Assembly (NCBI RefSeq): GCF_963169125.1
Contig: NC_084793.1
Coordinates: forward strand, 140,160,297 to 140,224,296
Length of the DNA stretch: 64,000 bases
Direction of reading: 5' to 3'
Source: Humulus lupulus
Lineage: Eukaryota; Streptophyta; Magnoliopsida; Rosales; Cannabaceae
The notes under the pieces were generated by a model, which was given only the letters and a program-made list of their open reading frames with translations, did not search any database and was not told where the DNA came from. A program made the translations under genes and the position numbers. Each line of letters opens with the position of its first letter. The stretch's first letter is position 1. Shown in pieces: positions 1 to 10,426 of this stretch.

Positions 1-1900
1 TACCTGCACCATGTAGCACCTTTGAGCCAAGGCCCAGCAAGAAAACACAACAACAACAGAGCATAAACAATCAGCAAACAAGTCAATATCTCACATTGCA
101 CTACATACTCTCAACCATATCATCAATCAGTATAGTCAAGTATTCCACATATTAGGCATATCAATTCATATCATTAACAGTTCACAAACGATAACTAGGG
201 CTAACGCCCTCAGGCTGCTCCCTCCGTTATCCCATTGTCCTTGGCTACCAGTGGCCAATTCTTGCCCTGTGCGCTAATATCATGTACGGTACTCTTGGAC
301 CGCTTTTACATGTCCCATGGCGTAACACCAACATTGACACGACACAATTCTCAGGAGCACTTAGTCCCATCTCAATCAAACAACCGGGTGCAGTTTTCTT
401 ACCTTTCAGTTTACTAGCTTCCGATGCCTCAAAGCCACGAGCACGGTCCTCTACCCCGAGCCTCTCCAAAGACGTAGTCACAACAAAAATGAAACATCCT
501 TTGTCACTAACCAATCCAAAACTACTTCCCGGAACCAATCCCACACTCTCGGAACCCCCAAATCCCTAAAACAATGCACCGAAGACATCCCTCGAACCCC
601 CGGAGCAAAGGCTCAAAATTGCAAAATCTCATGTTCTGAAATTGGCCAGCGCCGCGGCGCTGCCCTATAGGGCCGCGGCGCCCAGCAAGTCAGAGAGCTT
701 GCTCTGCCCAGAATCAGCCTCGCGCCGCGGCTCCCAAGAATAGGGCCGTAGCACTCCTTCGCGAACCCATATTTCTGGGTTTTCCCCTGCGTTTTTCCCG
801 AACCCAAATCACTCCAAATCATCCCAAACTCATACCTAAGCCCCAAAACCAATTCAAAACCCCAAATATACCATTCAACAACCTATAAACATCATAATCT
901 AGCTCAATTACACAACTACTCACAGAATTCATACTTAAATTTCAGATTCAAACCCTTGAACCAAAACTTGAGAAAAGTGCAAACCAGACCTTTAGATTCT
1001 TAAACCATAACAGTTACGAAAATTAAACATGATACACTCTTACCTCAGTCAAGAACCCAGCTTGAATTCTCCTCAACTCTAGCTTTAAATCACCTTCCCT
1101 TTTGATTATCCCAACTCTGAATTCATGCAAAACCAGCCACTATCTTGTTTCAATTCATGCTTATCCTCTAAAAACCAGACTTGAAACTTAAACAAATCAT
1201 AGACAAATCCTTACCTCTGAGTAATCTTGGCTTATGCTCAACTTGGTTGCCTTGAACCATCAAAACTCTCTTCTTAGGTCTCCCAACTTCAGCTTCCCTC
1301 TTCTTCTCTTTTCTTCTAGATTTTCCTCCAATTTCAGCATAAATCAATTTCCAAAGTGTTATACGTAACTACCTTTTCCTTCAACTGAAGCTCATCTAAA
1401 CCACTCCCAAAAGACCACCTTATCCCTCCACTAATACCCCTTCCTAACTAAACCTCAAGGGCACACTTGTCCTTTTACTTACATTACAATTCTACCACCT
1501 CTCCAACAAAACTTGTTACTCTCTATGGTTACTAACAGTTACACAAGTTACCATATTACCAGTTACCATTACCTCTCAAGAACTAATTTACAAAATCCCC
1601 AAAGTACCCCTAGACTCCTCCCGAGCCGGGTATAAAATCCCGTTGTGACTTTGAGTTATCTAGCTCTCTAGGACCGTCTTGGCACGTGCATCACATTGAT
1701 ATCACCACACTCACGTGGTACAAATCACATAACATAATTATCACGTAGTCATGCATCTCAAATACTCAAATAGTCATATAACATGCTTTAAATCATAATC
1801 ATGCATCTTAATCATTAAATTCCACACATAATTCCCATTATTCCCTCCAGGCACACTAATCAAGGCCCTTAAGCCTTATTAGTGAATTTGGGTCGTTACA
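1..1900 (-). mobile_element. Ty3/Gypsy-type LTR, family 1, cut by the window edge
   Basis: Read on the minus strand this is an LTR that starts TGTAACGACCC (plus strand ends GGTCGTTACA at 1900) and runs off the left edge. It matches two other LTRs here, 4163-6432 (plus) and 26580-28074 (minus), at the start and over two internal blocks. One block is the splice-donor-like GGTAAGAAAACTGCACCC (386-404). The other is the roughly 48-bp block at 1-48 (minus reading TTTCTTGCTGGGCC...GGTGCAGGTA). The right flank begins GAATA, which would be the target duplication, but the left copy lies outside the window. Solo LTR or part of a full element cannot be decided. There is no coding capacity; short ORFs inside are chance frames. 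The lineage (Tekay-like chromovirus) is inferred from resemblance to the 18072-25737 element. Confidence 0.85.
648..757. repeat. GC-rich palindrome cluster in LTR family 1
   Basis: Three close copies and one decayed copy of a self-complementary motif, GCGCCGCGGCGC, lie at about 649, 671, 722 and 744. They sit in AT-rich surroundings, about 250 bp upstream (in LTR orientation) of the conserved GGTAAGAAAACT block at 386-404. The sister LTR at 26580-28074 lacks the entire segment. Function unknown. Confidence 0.8.
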
Positions 1901-2161
1901 GAATATGAAGAGCCTCTTGTGTCTGGAATGACTTTCAAACACTGTGAGAAGTTTGAATCTTCTAAGCAGCCTAAAGGAATATCTTTGCCACCTGTGTGTG
2001 CTGCTTCTCCTGCAGATTCAGGATCACCTTCTGTAGCTCCAGCTTTTCAATCTGTTTAGACATAAATTGCCAAGGTTACCACTAGGGCGAGTAAATTGGA
2101 GGAGGTCCAAGCTTCTATCCTTCAACATCTTAGTTCTATTAAGAAGTTCCTTGCTGCATGA
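1901..2161 (+). pseudogene. C-terminal remnant of a retroelement ORF, unidentified
   Basis: One frame stays readable for 87 codons from the LTR insertion point at 1900 to a TGA at 2159-2161. It is broken only by TAG at 2057-2059 and TAA at 2063-2065, both one change from Gln codons. The translation is Ser/Pro-rich, then a short helical stretch rich in Leu, Glu and Lys (SKLEEVQASILQHLSSIKKF). A polypurine tract follows about 85 bp downstream, so I infer the 3' ORF of an LTR retrotransposon, possibly an env-like or accessory ORF. The 5' part was cut off by the LTR insertion. I do not recognise the family; a host gene fragment is the alternative. Confidence 0.5.
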
Positions 2162-2244
2162 TTAGTATTCCTGTCATGTTGAACCTTGTGTTTTTTTTCT
2201 TTTGGTCTTTTCTTTTGTTTTTGTTTTCTTTGGACTATTGATAG

Positions 2245-2258
2245 ACAAAAAAGGGGAG
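2245..2258 (+). other. Polypurine-tract-like sequence
   Basis: The purine run ACAAAAAAGGGGAG follows a T-rich stretch downstream of the decayed ORF. This is the layout expected just before a 3' LTR. The next bases (TAACG) do not give a canonical TG start, so the LTR boundary is unclear. Confidence 0.45.
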
Positions 2259-2261
2259 TAA

Positions 2262-3202
2262 CGTTTGTGTTTATTTTTTATTTTTTAAATTTCGACCCTT
2301 TTTTTAGATTGTTATTAAAAAAAATATAAAACAACAAAAAAACACAAGACATTTGTCACACTGAAGAGAAAAATGCTAGTTTATGAAATAAAATTAAACC
2401 AAGACAAACAAAGACAATATTTTAATGGAGCTCTTAAAAATGGTCACAACAATTTTTTATTATATATATATATATAAAGAACAAACCTTGTTAATTTTTC
2501 CAAACACTGAATCAACTATTCTGCTTGCTTTTGTTCATGATGAAAGAATGAAACTCGTAAGAAAATACAAATATTATATTAACAAGCTAATTACCTATTG
2601 TACTAAAATCATAAAAGTTACGCAGAAAAATAATTTACTCAGTCACAGATAAATATTTTAAGTAGTTCAATCAGTATGTAATAGCTTTTGAGACAATATT
2701 TTATTTATTTATTTGAAAATGTGTCAAGCAATTGTGTGTAAAAGAGAGAGCAGAGATCATTGCCAAATTTGTCAAAAAGACTTTTTTTTTTAGAATTGTA
2801 ACCAATGGAGACGCTATCACACTACCTCAACGATAGCCCATTTCAATGGTAGCGTATCCTCTACATAACTACTTATTACATAGTTCCAACTTACTCAGAG
2901 ATGACTTTCACACATTGAGACATGTAGCTCTATTCTTCCAATGGAGCTCGAAACACATTTAAAAAAAAACAATTGTAGCTTGAACATAACACTGATTGAA
3001 GAACTCAAATATTTCTAGGAGGAGTAAATTGATTTTCCTGAACTAAACTTGTATGAAAAAAGCACACTAGAGAAATTAGCAAGTAACATAATAATATGTA
3101 TTTCTTTTGAGTTTGACAACTTCTTCTGGAACAAGAACAAGACAAGACTTTTTGAACAATACAATCAAGGAAAAAATATCAAGATACACAGATGACACAA
3201 AT
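2262..3202. other. AT-rich stretch without a recognisable gene
   Basis: About 940 bp of AT-rich sequence with a short TA microsatellite (2459-2476). It should hold the 3' LTR of the minus-strand Copia element next door, but I found no match to that element's 5' LTR (12690 onward). The Copia is therefore truncated here, or the LTRs have diverged beyond recognition by eye. Confidence 0.5.
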
Positions 3203-4162
3203 TTAAATGGAACAAACCCCTAAGGATTTCCTTAGAGAATTAAAACAGACTGAATCAAGAGCTTTAGTAAAGATCTTTGCACTTTGTTTGCTTGTTTCAA
3301 CATATTCCAAGACTAGAATATTATTTTCCACAAGATCTCTAATAAAGTGATGATGGATATCTATGTGTGTAGTGCGTGAGTGATGAACATGATTTTTCAA
3401 AATATTTATAGCACTAGTGTTGTCACAAAAAATGGTTAACGTTTTCAAATCAAACCCATAGTCTACCATCATTTGTTTCATCCATAATAATTGGGTACAA
3501 CAACTACCCACAACAATGTACTTAGCTTCTGCAGTTAACAGAGAAATTGAGTTTTGTTTTTCATTGTGCCATGAAACAAGATTGTTTCCTAGATAGAAAC
3601 ATCCTCCACTAGTGCTTTTTTCAATCATTAGCATTACCTACCCAATCAACATCACTAAAAAAAACCAAGTTAGAATTGGTATCCTTGGAAAACCAAATCC
3701 CAAAATCAAGAGTGCTATTTACATAACGAATGATTCTTTTCACAGCAGTAATATGAGACTCCATGGGATTTCCTTGATAACGAGCACAAACACCAACACT
3801 AAAACAAATATCAGGACGACTAGCAATAAGATAAAGCAAACTACCAATCATACTTCTATATAGTGTTAGATCTACATTTACTCCATGTTCATCTTTGGAT
3901 AATTTTACTGTTATACTCATCGGAGTATTGGTATGTTTGGAATTTTCAAGACCAAATTTTTTCACCAAGTTTTTTGCATATTTACTTTGTGAAACAAAAG
4001 TACCATCCTCAGATTGCTTAACCTAAAGACCCAAAAAATAGGTGAGTTCACCTACCATACTCATTTCAAACTCATTTTGCATTTGCTGAACAAAAACCCG
4101 CACTTCAGAGTTAGATGTAGAACCAAATACTATATCATCAACATAAATTTGAGCAACAATAA
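3203..4162 (-). pseudogene. Copia reverse transcriptase (C-terminal half) and RNase H
   Basis: The segment starts just upstream of the RT active-site YVDD (4134-4145) and continues through the RT thumb region to RNase H, ending at the pol stop at 3203. RNase H signatures include the LLTAEAKYI region and the FCDNTSAI region. Breaks are an in-frame TAG near 4024 and a frameshift near 3620-3625, between the RT connection and RNase H. The catalytic aspartates of YVDD are intact. The upstream boundary is the solo LTR at 4163-6432; the RT N-terminal half resumes at 6433. Confidence 0.9.
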
Positions 4163-6432
4163 TGTAACGACCCAAATTCGCTAATAAGGGTTAAGGGCCT
4201 TGATTAGCGTGCCAAGAGGGCACGATGGGATTTATGTGTGATTTTATGAGTTAAATGCATGGTTATGATTTAAAGCATGTTATTTGGCTATTTGTTTATC
4301 TGAGATGCATGACTATGTATATTAGTATGCATGTAGGCCCGGATCGTGTTAGAAGGGCGTAATTGTAATTTTGGCCATGTTGGGCATAACTGTATTGATA
4401 TGTGAATTGTACCACGTGAGTGTGGTGTTATTATTGTGATGCACATGCCGAGACGGTCCTGGAGAGCTAGTTAACTTAAGAGTCACAACGGGATTTCTAT
4501 ACCCGGCTCGGGAGGAGCCCGGGGGTACCTCGGAAATTTTATGGCTAAGTTGAGATTTAGCAGGTAATGGTTATTGGAGATTTAGTAACCTGGGTAACCA
4601 TTAGTTACTACTGAGAGTAACAAGTTAGGTGAAATAAATGGTAGAATTGCAATATAGGAGAAAGGACTAGAGTGCCCTTGAGGTGTAGTTAGCAAAGGGT
4701 TTTGATGAAGGGGTAAAATGGTCATTTGGCTGGGAAATTGATATATTGCAGCTGGGTATTAAGGGGTACATGGTTTGGGGGCTTGGTCATTTGATGCTTT
4801 GATAAATTGAAGAGAAGAAGAAGGAGAGGGAAAAAGCTAGGGCATGAAGAAGAAGAAGGGAGCTGAAACTTGAAAGACTTAGGGGATGAACCAAGGAAGC
4901 TTAAGGTTGGATTCTTCATTCAAGGTAAGGTTCTATGAAATTTTAAGATTTGTTTCTATTGTGGTTTAGGAATTTGAAGCATGGTTTAAGCTTTTCAAGC
5001 TTTGGTTTATGTTTTTGGTTTATGGGTTTAGATTTCTTAAGTTGAGATCAAATGGGTGGATTTTGAGTATGATTGTGTTAATGAGTTGGGTTATGATGTT
5101 TATGGGTTGATGTATGGTCTATTTGAAGTTTGAAATTGGTTTTGGGGTTTAGGTAATTGTTTGGGATGATTTGGAGGGGTTTAAGTTCGGGAAAAAACGC
5201 AAGAGAAAACCCAGAAAATCTGGGTTCGCGTATGAGCGCCGCGGCCCTGTTCTTGGGCGCCGCGGCGCGATGTTGCATCAGGAGAGGGGCAAGTCACTGG
5301 GCGCCGCGGCCCTTGAGGGGAGTGCCGCGGCCCTAGGCCATTTTGGCAGGCAAAAATTCTGGTTTTTAGGGCTTTTTCCCGAGGACTCGGGGGATGGTTC
5401 CAATGTTTTGTTTTAGGGAATTAGAGGTCCCGAGAGTGCGAGATTGGTCCCGGGAAGTGTTTTTGGGTTGGTTAGTATTGAAGGATGTTTTATGTGTGTT
5501 GTGACTAGGCTATTGGAGAGGCTCGTGCTAGAGGGTCGTGCTCGCGGCTTTAGTGCATCAGGAAGCTCGGAGTACAGGTAAGAAAACTATAACACCCGTA
5601 GGATAGGGCATGGGCCCATAGTGTGATTGCGGGGCACGACCCTATATTGCATGATGAGATGATTGCAGGGCACGGCCCTATATTGCATTACATGTTAGGG
5701 TGCAGATTTAAATAACTTGGTATTTGTTTGAATGTTGCTTGGTTTGTGCTATATATGATTATAATGAAATGTACGGCATGGCCGAGGGCAGCAAGGCCGA
5801 GAACGGCAGCGGGGCCGGAAGTAACACTTAGCACATGGGATGCTTATAGTCAGGGCAGGGCCCGGTGGATACATGTGATATCCTTACGGTGAGGACCGAT
5901 ACCCCAGGCTTTGGTAAGGCTTCTGGGGCGGCATGGTCGTGTTTGCTTAGTCTAATGGTTGACTTACTTATCTGTGGATTATCTAATATGATTAACTGTA
6001 TATTTTGCATATGTTATGAAATGCATGAGTTTTCTTGCTGGGCTTCGGCTCACGGGTGCTCCGTGTTGCAGGTAAGGACAAAGGCTGAGTCAACCAACCA
6101 TGAGTACGAAGAGCGTGAAGCGACGCGTACATGTTTGGCCTGCCCGATTGCTTTGGTTGGGGGGTTTATTTGAAAAATGGCTGTAATAATCTTTGATTTT
6201 TAGAACTGATCAACTGTAAACTCATTTCAAGATGTAAATAGTTTTCAAACCTTATTTTGGGATCCCAATTGTTTAATACTAGAAGTTTTTATTAAGTCAA
6301 CGCATTTTCAATGATTACAGCCTTAACTTTTATTAGTCACACTTTTGTTTCAAAACCTCGGTAAGCGAGTTCGTTGCACTGTTTTGTCTTAAAACTCACT
6401 TAGTAACGGCTCTAAGGAAGTAGGGCGTTACA
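4163..6432 (+). mobile_element. Solo LTR, Gypsy-type family 1 (2270 bp), target duplication AATAA
   Basis: The sequence runs from TGTAACGACCC at 4163 to GGGCGTTACA at 6432 and is flanked by perfect AATAA repeats (4158-4162 and 6433-6437). It sits inside the Copia RT gene, a few codons upstream of YVDD. No internal region, primer site or second LTR is present, so it is a solo LTR left by LTR-LTR recombination. It has the two conserved blocks of this LTR group: CAGGTAAGAAAACT at 5575-5588, and TTTCTTGCTGGGC through TTGCAGGTAAGG at 6031-6077. Family identity with 1-1900 is clear at the 5' end. Small ORFs within it are not genes. Confidence 0.95.
5236..5332. repeat. GC-rich palindrome cluster in LTR family 1
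   Basis: Four copies of GCGCCGCGGC-type palindromes lie at about 5236, 5256, 5301 and 5323. The cluster ends about 245 bp upstream of the CAGGTAAGAAAACT block. The 5171-5416 open frame across it looks like a consequence of GC content. Confidence 0.85.
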
Positions 6433-7089
6433 AATAACATTAGAATTCATGTTTTTGATAAACAATGTTTTTCTACACTACCTCTTTGATAACCATGTGA
6501 AATTAGAAATTGAGTTAAATGCTCATACGAAGCTCGTGGAGCTTGTTTTTAACTATATAATTCTTTGTCTAATTTGTAAACATGGTTAGGAAAATGAGGG
6601 TCCTCAAACCCTTTAGGTTGCTCAACAAAAGCTTCTTCATTCAAAATGTCATTTAAAAAAGTAGACTTAACGTCCATTTGGTGCAATTTAAATCCAATAA
6701 CACAAGCAATAGATAGAAGTAACCTTATGGATTCAAGTCTTGCTACTGGTGAAAATGTTTCATCAAAAACAATACCTTCAACTTGTATGTGTATCCTTGA
6801 GCCACCAATCTTGCTTTGTTCCTCACAATGGTGCCAAATTCATTACTCTTATTTTTTAATATCCATTTTGTTCCAATGACATTGGCATGGCTTGGTCTAG
6901 GAACAAGAGTCCAAACTTCAGTGCGAGAAAACTAATCCAACTCCTCTTGCATTGCATGAATCCGTGATTCATCCGTCAAAGCTTCCTTCACATTTTTAGG
7001 CTCAAAAGATGAAGTAAAGCACGAAAATTGAACCAAATTTGCATACCTTCTTCGAGTAACCATGCGTTCTTCCATATTTCCAAGAATGT
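6433..7089 (-). pseudogene. Copia reverse transcriptase, N-terminal half
   Basis: This part carries the conserved start of Copia RT: a WxLVPRP-type stretch, GTKWILKNK, ARLVAQGY, FSPVARLESIRLLLSIA and HQMDVKSTFLND, then the QPKGFEDP region. It joins the YVDD half across the solo LTR at 4163-6432; with one AATAA copy removed, the reading frame is continuous into YVDD. Breaks are an in-frame stop near 6931, another near 6584 and a one-base loss near 6465. The left part of this piece meets the integrase-RT linker across the second solo LTR. Confidence 0.88.
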
Positions 7090-9360
7090 TGTAATGCCCC
7101 GGATTCCCTATTATGGTTAATGGCTGGGTTAGTAGGCCGGGAGGGCCATAATTGCTTAATTATGCCATTGAATGTGTTTATGCATGTTTATGAGAATTAT
7201 ATTATAATATAATGTTAATTGTATGCATGTCGATGATATGTGTTGAGACCACATTATGATGTGGGTTTGTTCGAGATATTCGACTTGAGACGATCGTAGG
7301 TTATTGATTAGCGGCTTAGTCACAACAGGTGTAAGTGTCGGGACTTAGGTTGAGTCTCGGGGTGTTTTTAATGATTAGAGCATTACCGGGAGATAAAGGG
7401 TAACGGGATGTGAATTATTGGTGTTTATGATTATTGAGAATAGCGGGAATTGGAGAGCGTTAATTATGATTAACGAGTTAGGAGGAAAATACCAAATATG
7501 CCCTTGGGAGCCTTTAGAAACTATTAATTGACCTAGGGGTGAAATGGACATTTCACCCCTAGGATAGATATAACTCTTGATGGCTGAGGAAAGTGGTGGA
7601 AAAACAGAGTATGCAAAGAGTTCTCCCGTACCTTCTTCTCTTCACCTTTCTTTGTGGTTTTTGAACCAATTTTGAGGATTTAAGCTTGGGAAGCAAGCCT
7701 TGGGAGTTTGGGAGTGTGTTCCACCATTGAAGACCGTCATAAGCCGAGCCTTGGGTAAGTTTCTAACCATGGTTTTCTCTGGTTTGCCCTGTTCTGGTTT
7801 TATTTTGCAGCTGAGATTTCTAGGGTGAATTCATGGTTTTGTTGGGAGTTTTGGCTAGGGTTACCATGCTTGTGATGTTTGGGGTGTGTTGGGATGGTTT
7901 TTGGGTTCATTTGGCATCAAGAATAGGATTTGGAAGCTTGGAAATCGAGTTAGAATCGAAGGAGTTGAAGAAGGTCGGTTCGGGGGAGTTTGGGCCTGGA
8001 GGTAGCGCTACAGCGCCCACCCTAGGGCGCTGTAGCGCTCCTCAGGAGGCTTTCTAGCGCTTGGGAGGTTCTGAGTGTAGCGCTGTGGCGCTAGGGGTTG
8101 AGCGCTGTAGCGCTACCCTGTTCCTTCTAAGTCCCGTTTTGAGTGTTTTTAAGGGTTTTTTACTTGGGGTTTCAATCCTTAAGGCCCGGGATCGAATCTA
8201 CTCACCGTGTGGGCATGTTTCGAGGTCCCGAGGGTGGTGCTTAGGTTAAGACCCTATTATTGTGGATTCTCATTAATGGAGGTTATAATTGGTTGTGATT
8301 AGGTAACCGCTAAGGAACTAAAAGATCGATCGTTCTTAGGGGTCGTCCTTATCATACTTCTCGCTCGAACTTGAGGTAAGAAAACAATGTATGGATACAG
8401 TTGCACCCTGTACAGGTATATGACATGCATGGTTTGATATTGAGGCATGTTGGTTGATATATGTGAACGTGGATTGCATATTAAATGCTAATGAACGCTG
8501 ATTACCTGTTTATGACACTGACTAGTCAGGGACCGACTCTAAAGTCGATGAACACGCATTGAATGGCTTTATGGCGTTAATGCGGGACCGAACCTAAGGT
8601 CGAAGAACTTATAAGCGCTTGCCTGGTTTACGGCCAGATGACTATAGCCAGGGTATACGACCCCGGTGACCGTTTGTCACATAGCTAAGGGACGTTGTCC
8701 ATAGCCTCGACTCTAGGGTCGTGAGGAAGGTTATGTTGGTGACTATTCACCTTGCACCTGTCCTGGTCAAACTTATGGAAGAATCATTTATCAGTTAAGC
8801 CCTGGTGACCCTATCGTCACATGGCTAGAGGGAGCGATGCTCATTATTGTGACTTTTGGCTATTGTCACCTATTTACTGGACTGATAGTCCTGAATGGTT
8901 ATTATGATCGATGTTGATATTATATCATGTTTTATTGTGTTTTCTTGCTGGGCCTTGGCTCATGGGTGCTATGTGGTGCAGGTAAAGGGAAGGAAAAGCT
9001 TAACCAGCCCTGAGTGGAGAGCTTGGGCGATGTTGTGTACATACAGGGCCGCTTGACCGCCACGGTCAAGGAGTTCTCAGAGGGACTAGGGGTTTACCCT
9101 ATTTTTGCTGCTTAGGCCGGCGGAGTTTGTAAATTTGGAACTGTAGCGACTCTTTTGTATTACGAACTACTTGTAAACATTTTGAAAGGCTCATGAGCAG
9201 TTTATTTACTTAATGAAATATACCCTTTCTTTTTACTGGTTTTCTACCTTAACCTGGTATTAACACTTAGATCACGTTTTTAACCAAAGGACTCGGGTAG
9301 CGGGTCAAATTTCCGGTTCACCGTTCACCGTAACTATTCTGGGGTAACCAGGGCATTACA
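7090..9360 (+). mobile_element. Solo LTR, Gypsy-type family 3 (2271 bp), target duplication AATGT
   Basis: The sequence runs from TGTAATGCCCC (7090) to GGGCATTACA (9360) and is flanked by perfect AATGT repeats (7085-7089 and 9361-9365). It lies in the linker between Copia integrase and RT. Its outer sequence differs from families 1 and 2, but it shares the block TTTCTTGCTGGGCC through GGTGCAGGTAAAGG at 8941-8987 and the GAGGTAAGAAAAC block at 8373-8385. No internal region, so a solo LTR. Almost the same length as the neighbouring solo LTR, by chance as far as I can see. Confidence 0.95.
8004..8114. repeat. AGCGCT-type palindrome cluster in LTR family 3
   Basis: Palindromes of the form AGCGCTGTAGCGCT recur at about 8004, 8026, 8055 (half), 8078 and 8101. 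The cluster ends about 260 bp upstream of the GAGGTAAGAAAAC block, the same relative place as the unrelated GCCGCGGC cluster of family 1. Confidence 0.85.
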
Positions 9361-10426
9361 AATGTGGTTAATAAGGTGATTCTTTTTTACTCTGGAAGAC
9401 AGTTCTTTCTGAACTGAATCTGTGATGATGTTTGGCATTTAATTTTTTTCGTTCCCTGACGTAGAATCTAGAAAATCATCAGTTGTTGCATCAGATGCAG
9501 AATCTGATAGCACAATCAAATCTTCTGTCAGTGCAGGAGATTTTTACAGTAAGTCTTCTATTTGAATTTCTATAGAAAACTCAGAAAAATCCTTGAAATC
9601 ATCAGCAACAACTTTAGCAGACTCCATTACAGTTTGGGTTCACATGTTATACACACGATATGACTTGTTGTTAATAGAATATGCAATAAAACACTAACAT
9701 CACTCTTAGCATCAACCTTTCCACTGTTTTCACAACTCTTAGAATATATCAAGCACAACTAAACATATGAAAATGACATACATTGGGTTTCTTACCTTTC
9801 CAGATCTCATAAGGGGTCTTAAGAGTACCTGGACGAAGAAACACTCTGTTTATGGTATAACAAGTTATGTTGATAGCTTCTGCCCATAATCGCTTGGATA
9901 TTTTTTTGTTATTTAACATCACCCTAGCCATCTCCTGCAAGGTGCGGTTCTATCTTTCCACAACTCCATTTTGCTGAGGAGTTTTAGCAGCAGAGAATTC
10001 ATGAGAAATACATGTAGACTTACAAAACTCCTCATAAATATCATTTTCAAATTCTTTCCCATGATCACTCCTAATTCGAACTATTTTGCCAATATTGCAG
10101 TCTTTTTTAACTTTTAGTTTCAAACAAAGAGACTTAAAAGCATCAAAAGTGTCAGATTTTTCTCTTAAAAAATCGCCCCATGTGAAATGAGAGAAATCAT
10201 CAACACAAACAAAAATATATCTCTTACCATTCAAACTTTCAACTTGAATTGGACCCATCAGATCTATGTGGAGTAATTGAAGAACCTTGGTGGTATTAAC
10301 ATCAAAATTACCTTTGTGGGTAACTTTCAATTGCTTACCAAGCTGGCAATATTCACATTTTCTCACAGATTCTTTACCTAATTTAGGCAACCCTTGAACA
10401 ATCCCTGCATTTGACAACTTTTTCAA
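9361..10426 (-). pseudogene. Copia integrase core and C-terminal linker
   Basis: The integrase catalytic core is readable from 10426 to 9950. The DDE residues are all present: Asp in HIDLMGP (residue 55 of the open stretch), Asp in RSDHGKEF (121) and Glu in NGVVER (157). An in-frame TAG at 9950-9952 is followed by the continuing frame with the QEMARVML and LWAEAINITCYTINRV region (9749-9940). Beyond this, to 9361, the acidic Ser/Asp-rich linker to RT has several frameshifts. The frame passes cleanly across the solo LTR at 7090-9360 once one AATGT is removed. Confidence 0.9.

Noticed and set aside
245..569. Overlapping frames of 95-99 codons on both strands
   Set aside because: They are within an LTR and are not kept in the sister LTR at 27177-27521 beyond the shared DNA similarity.
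5171..5416. 81-codon plus-strand frame across the palindrome cluster
   Set aside because: Lies inside a solo LTR, composition reflects GC palindromes, and the same region in the other family 1 copy does not keep the frame.
648..8114. Possible CRISPR-like spaced palindromic repeats
   Set aside because: Spacing is irregular, repeats are 10-14 bp, the sequence is plant nuclear DNA and lies inside LTRs.
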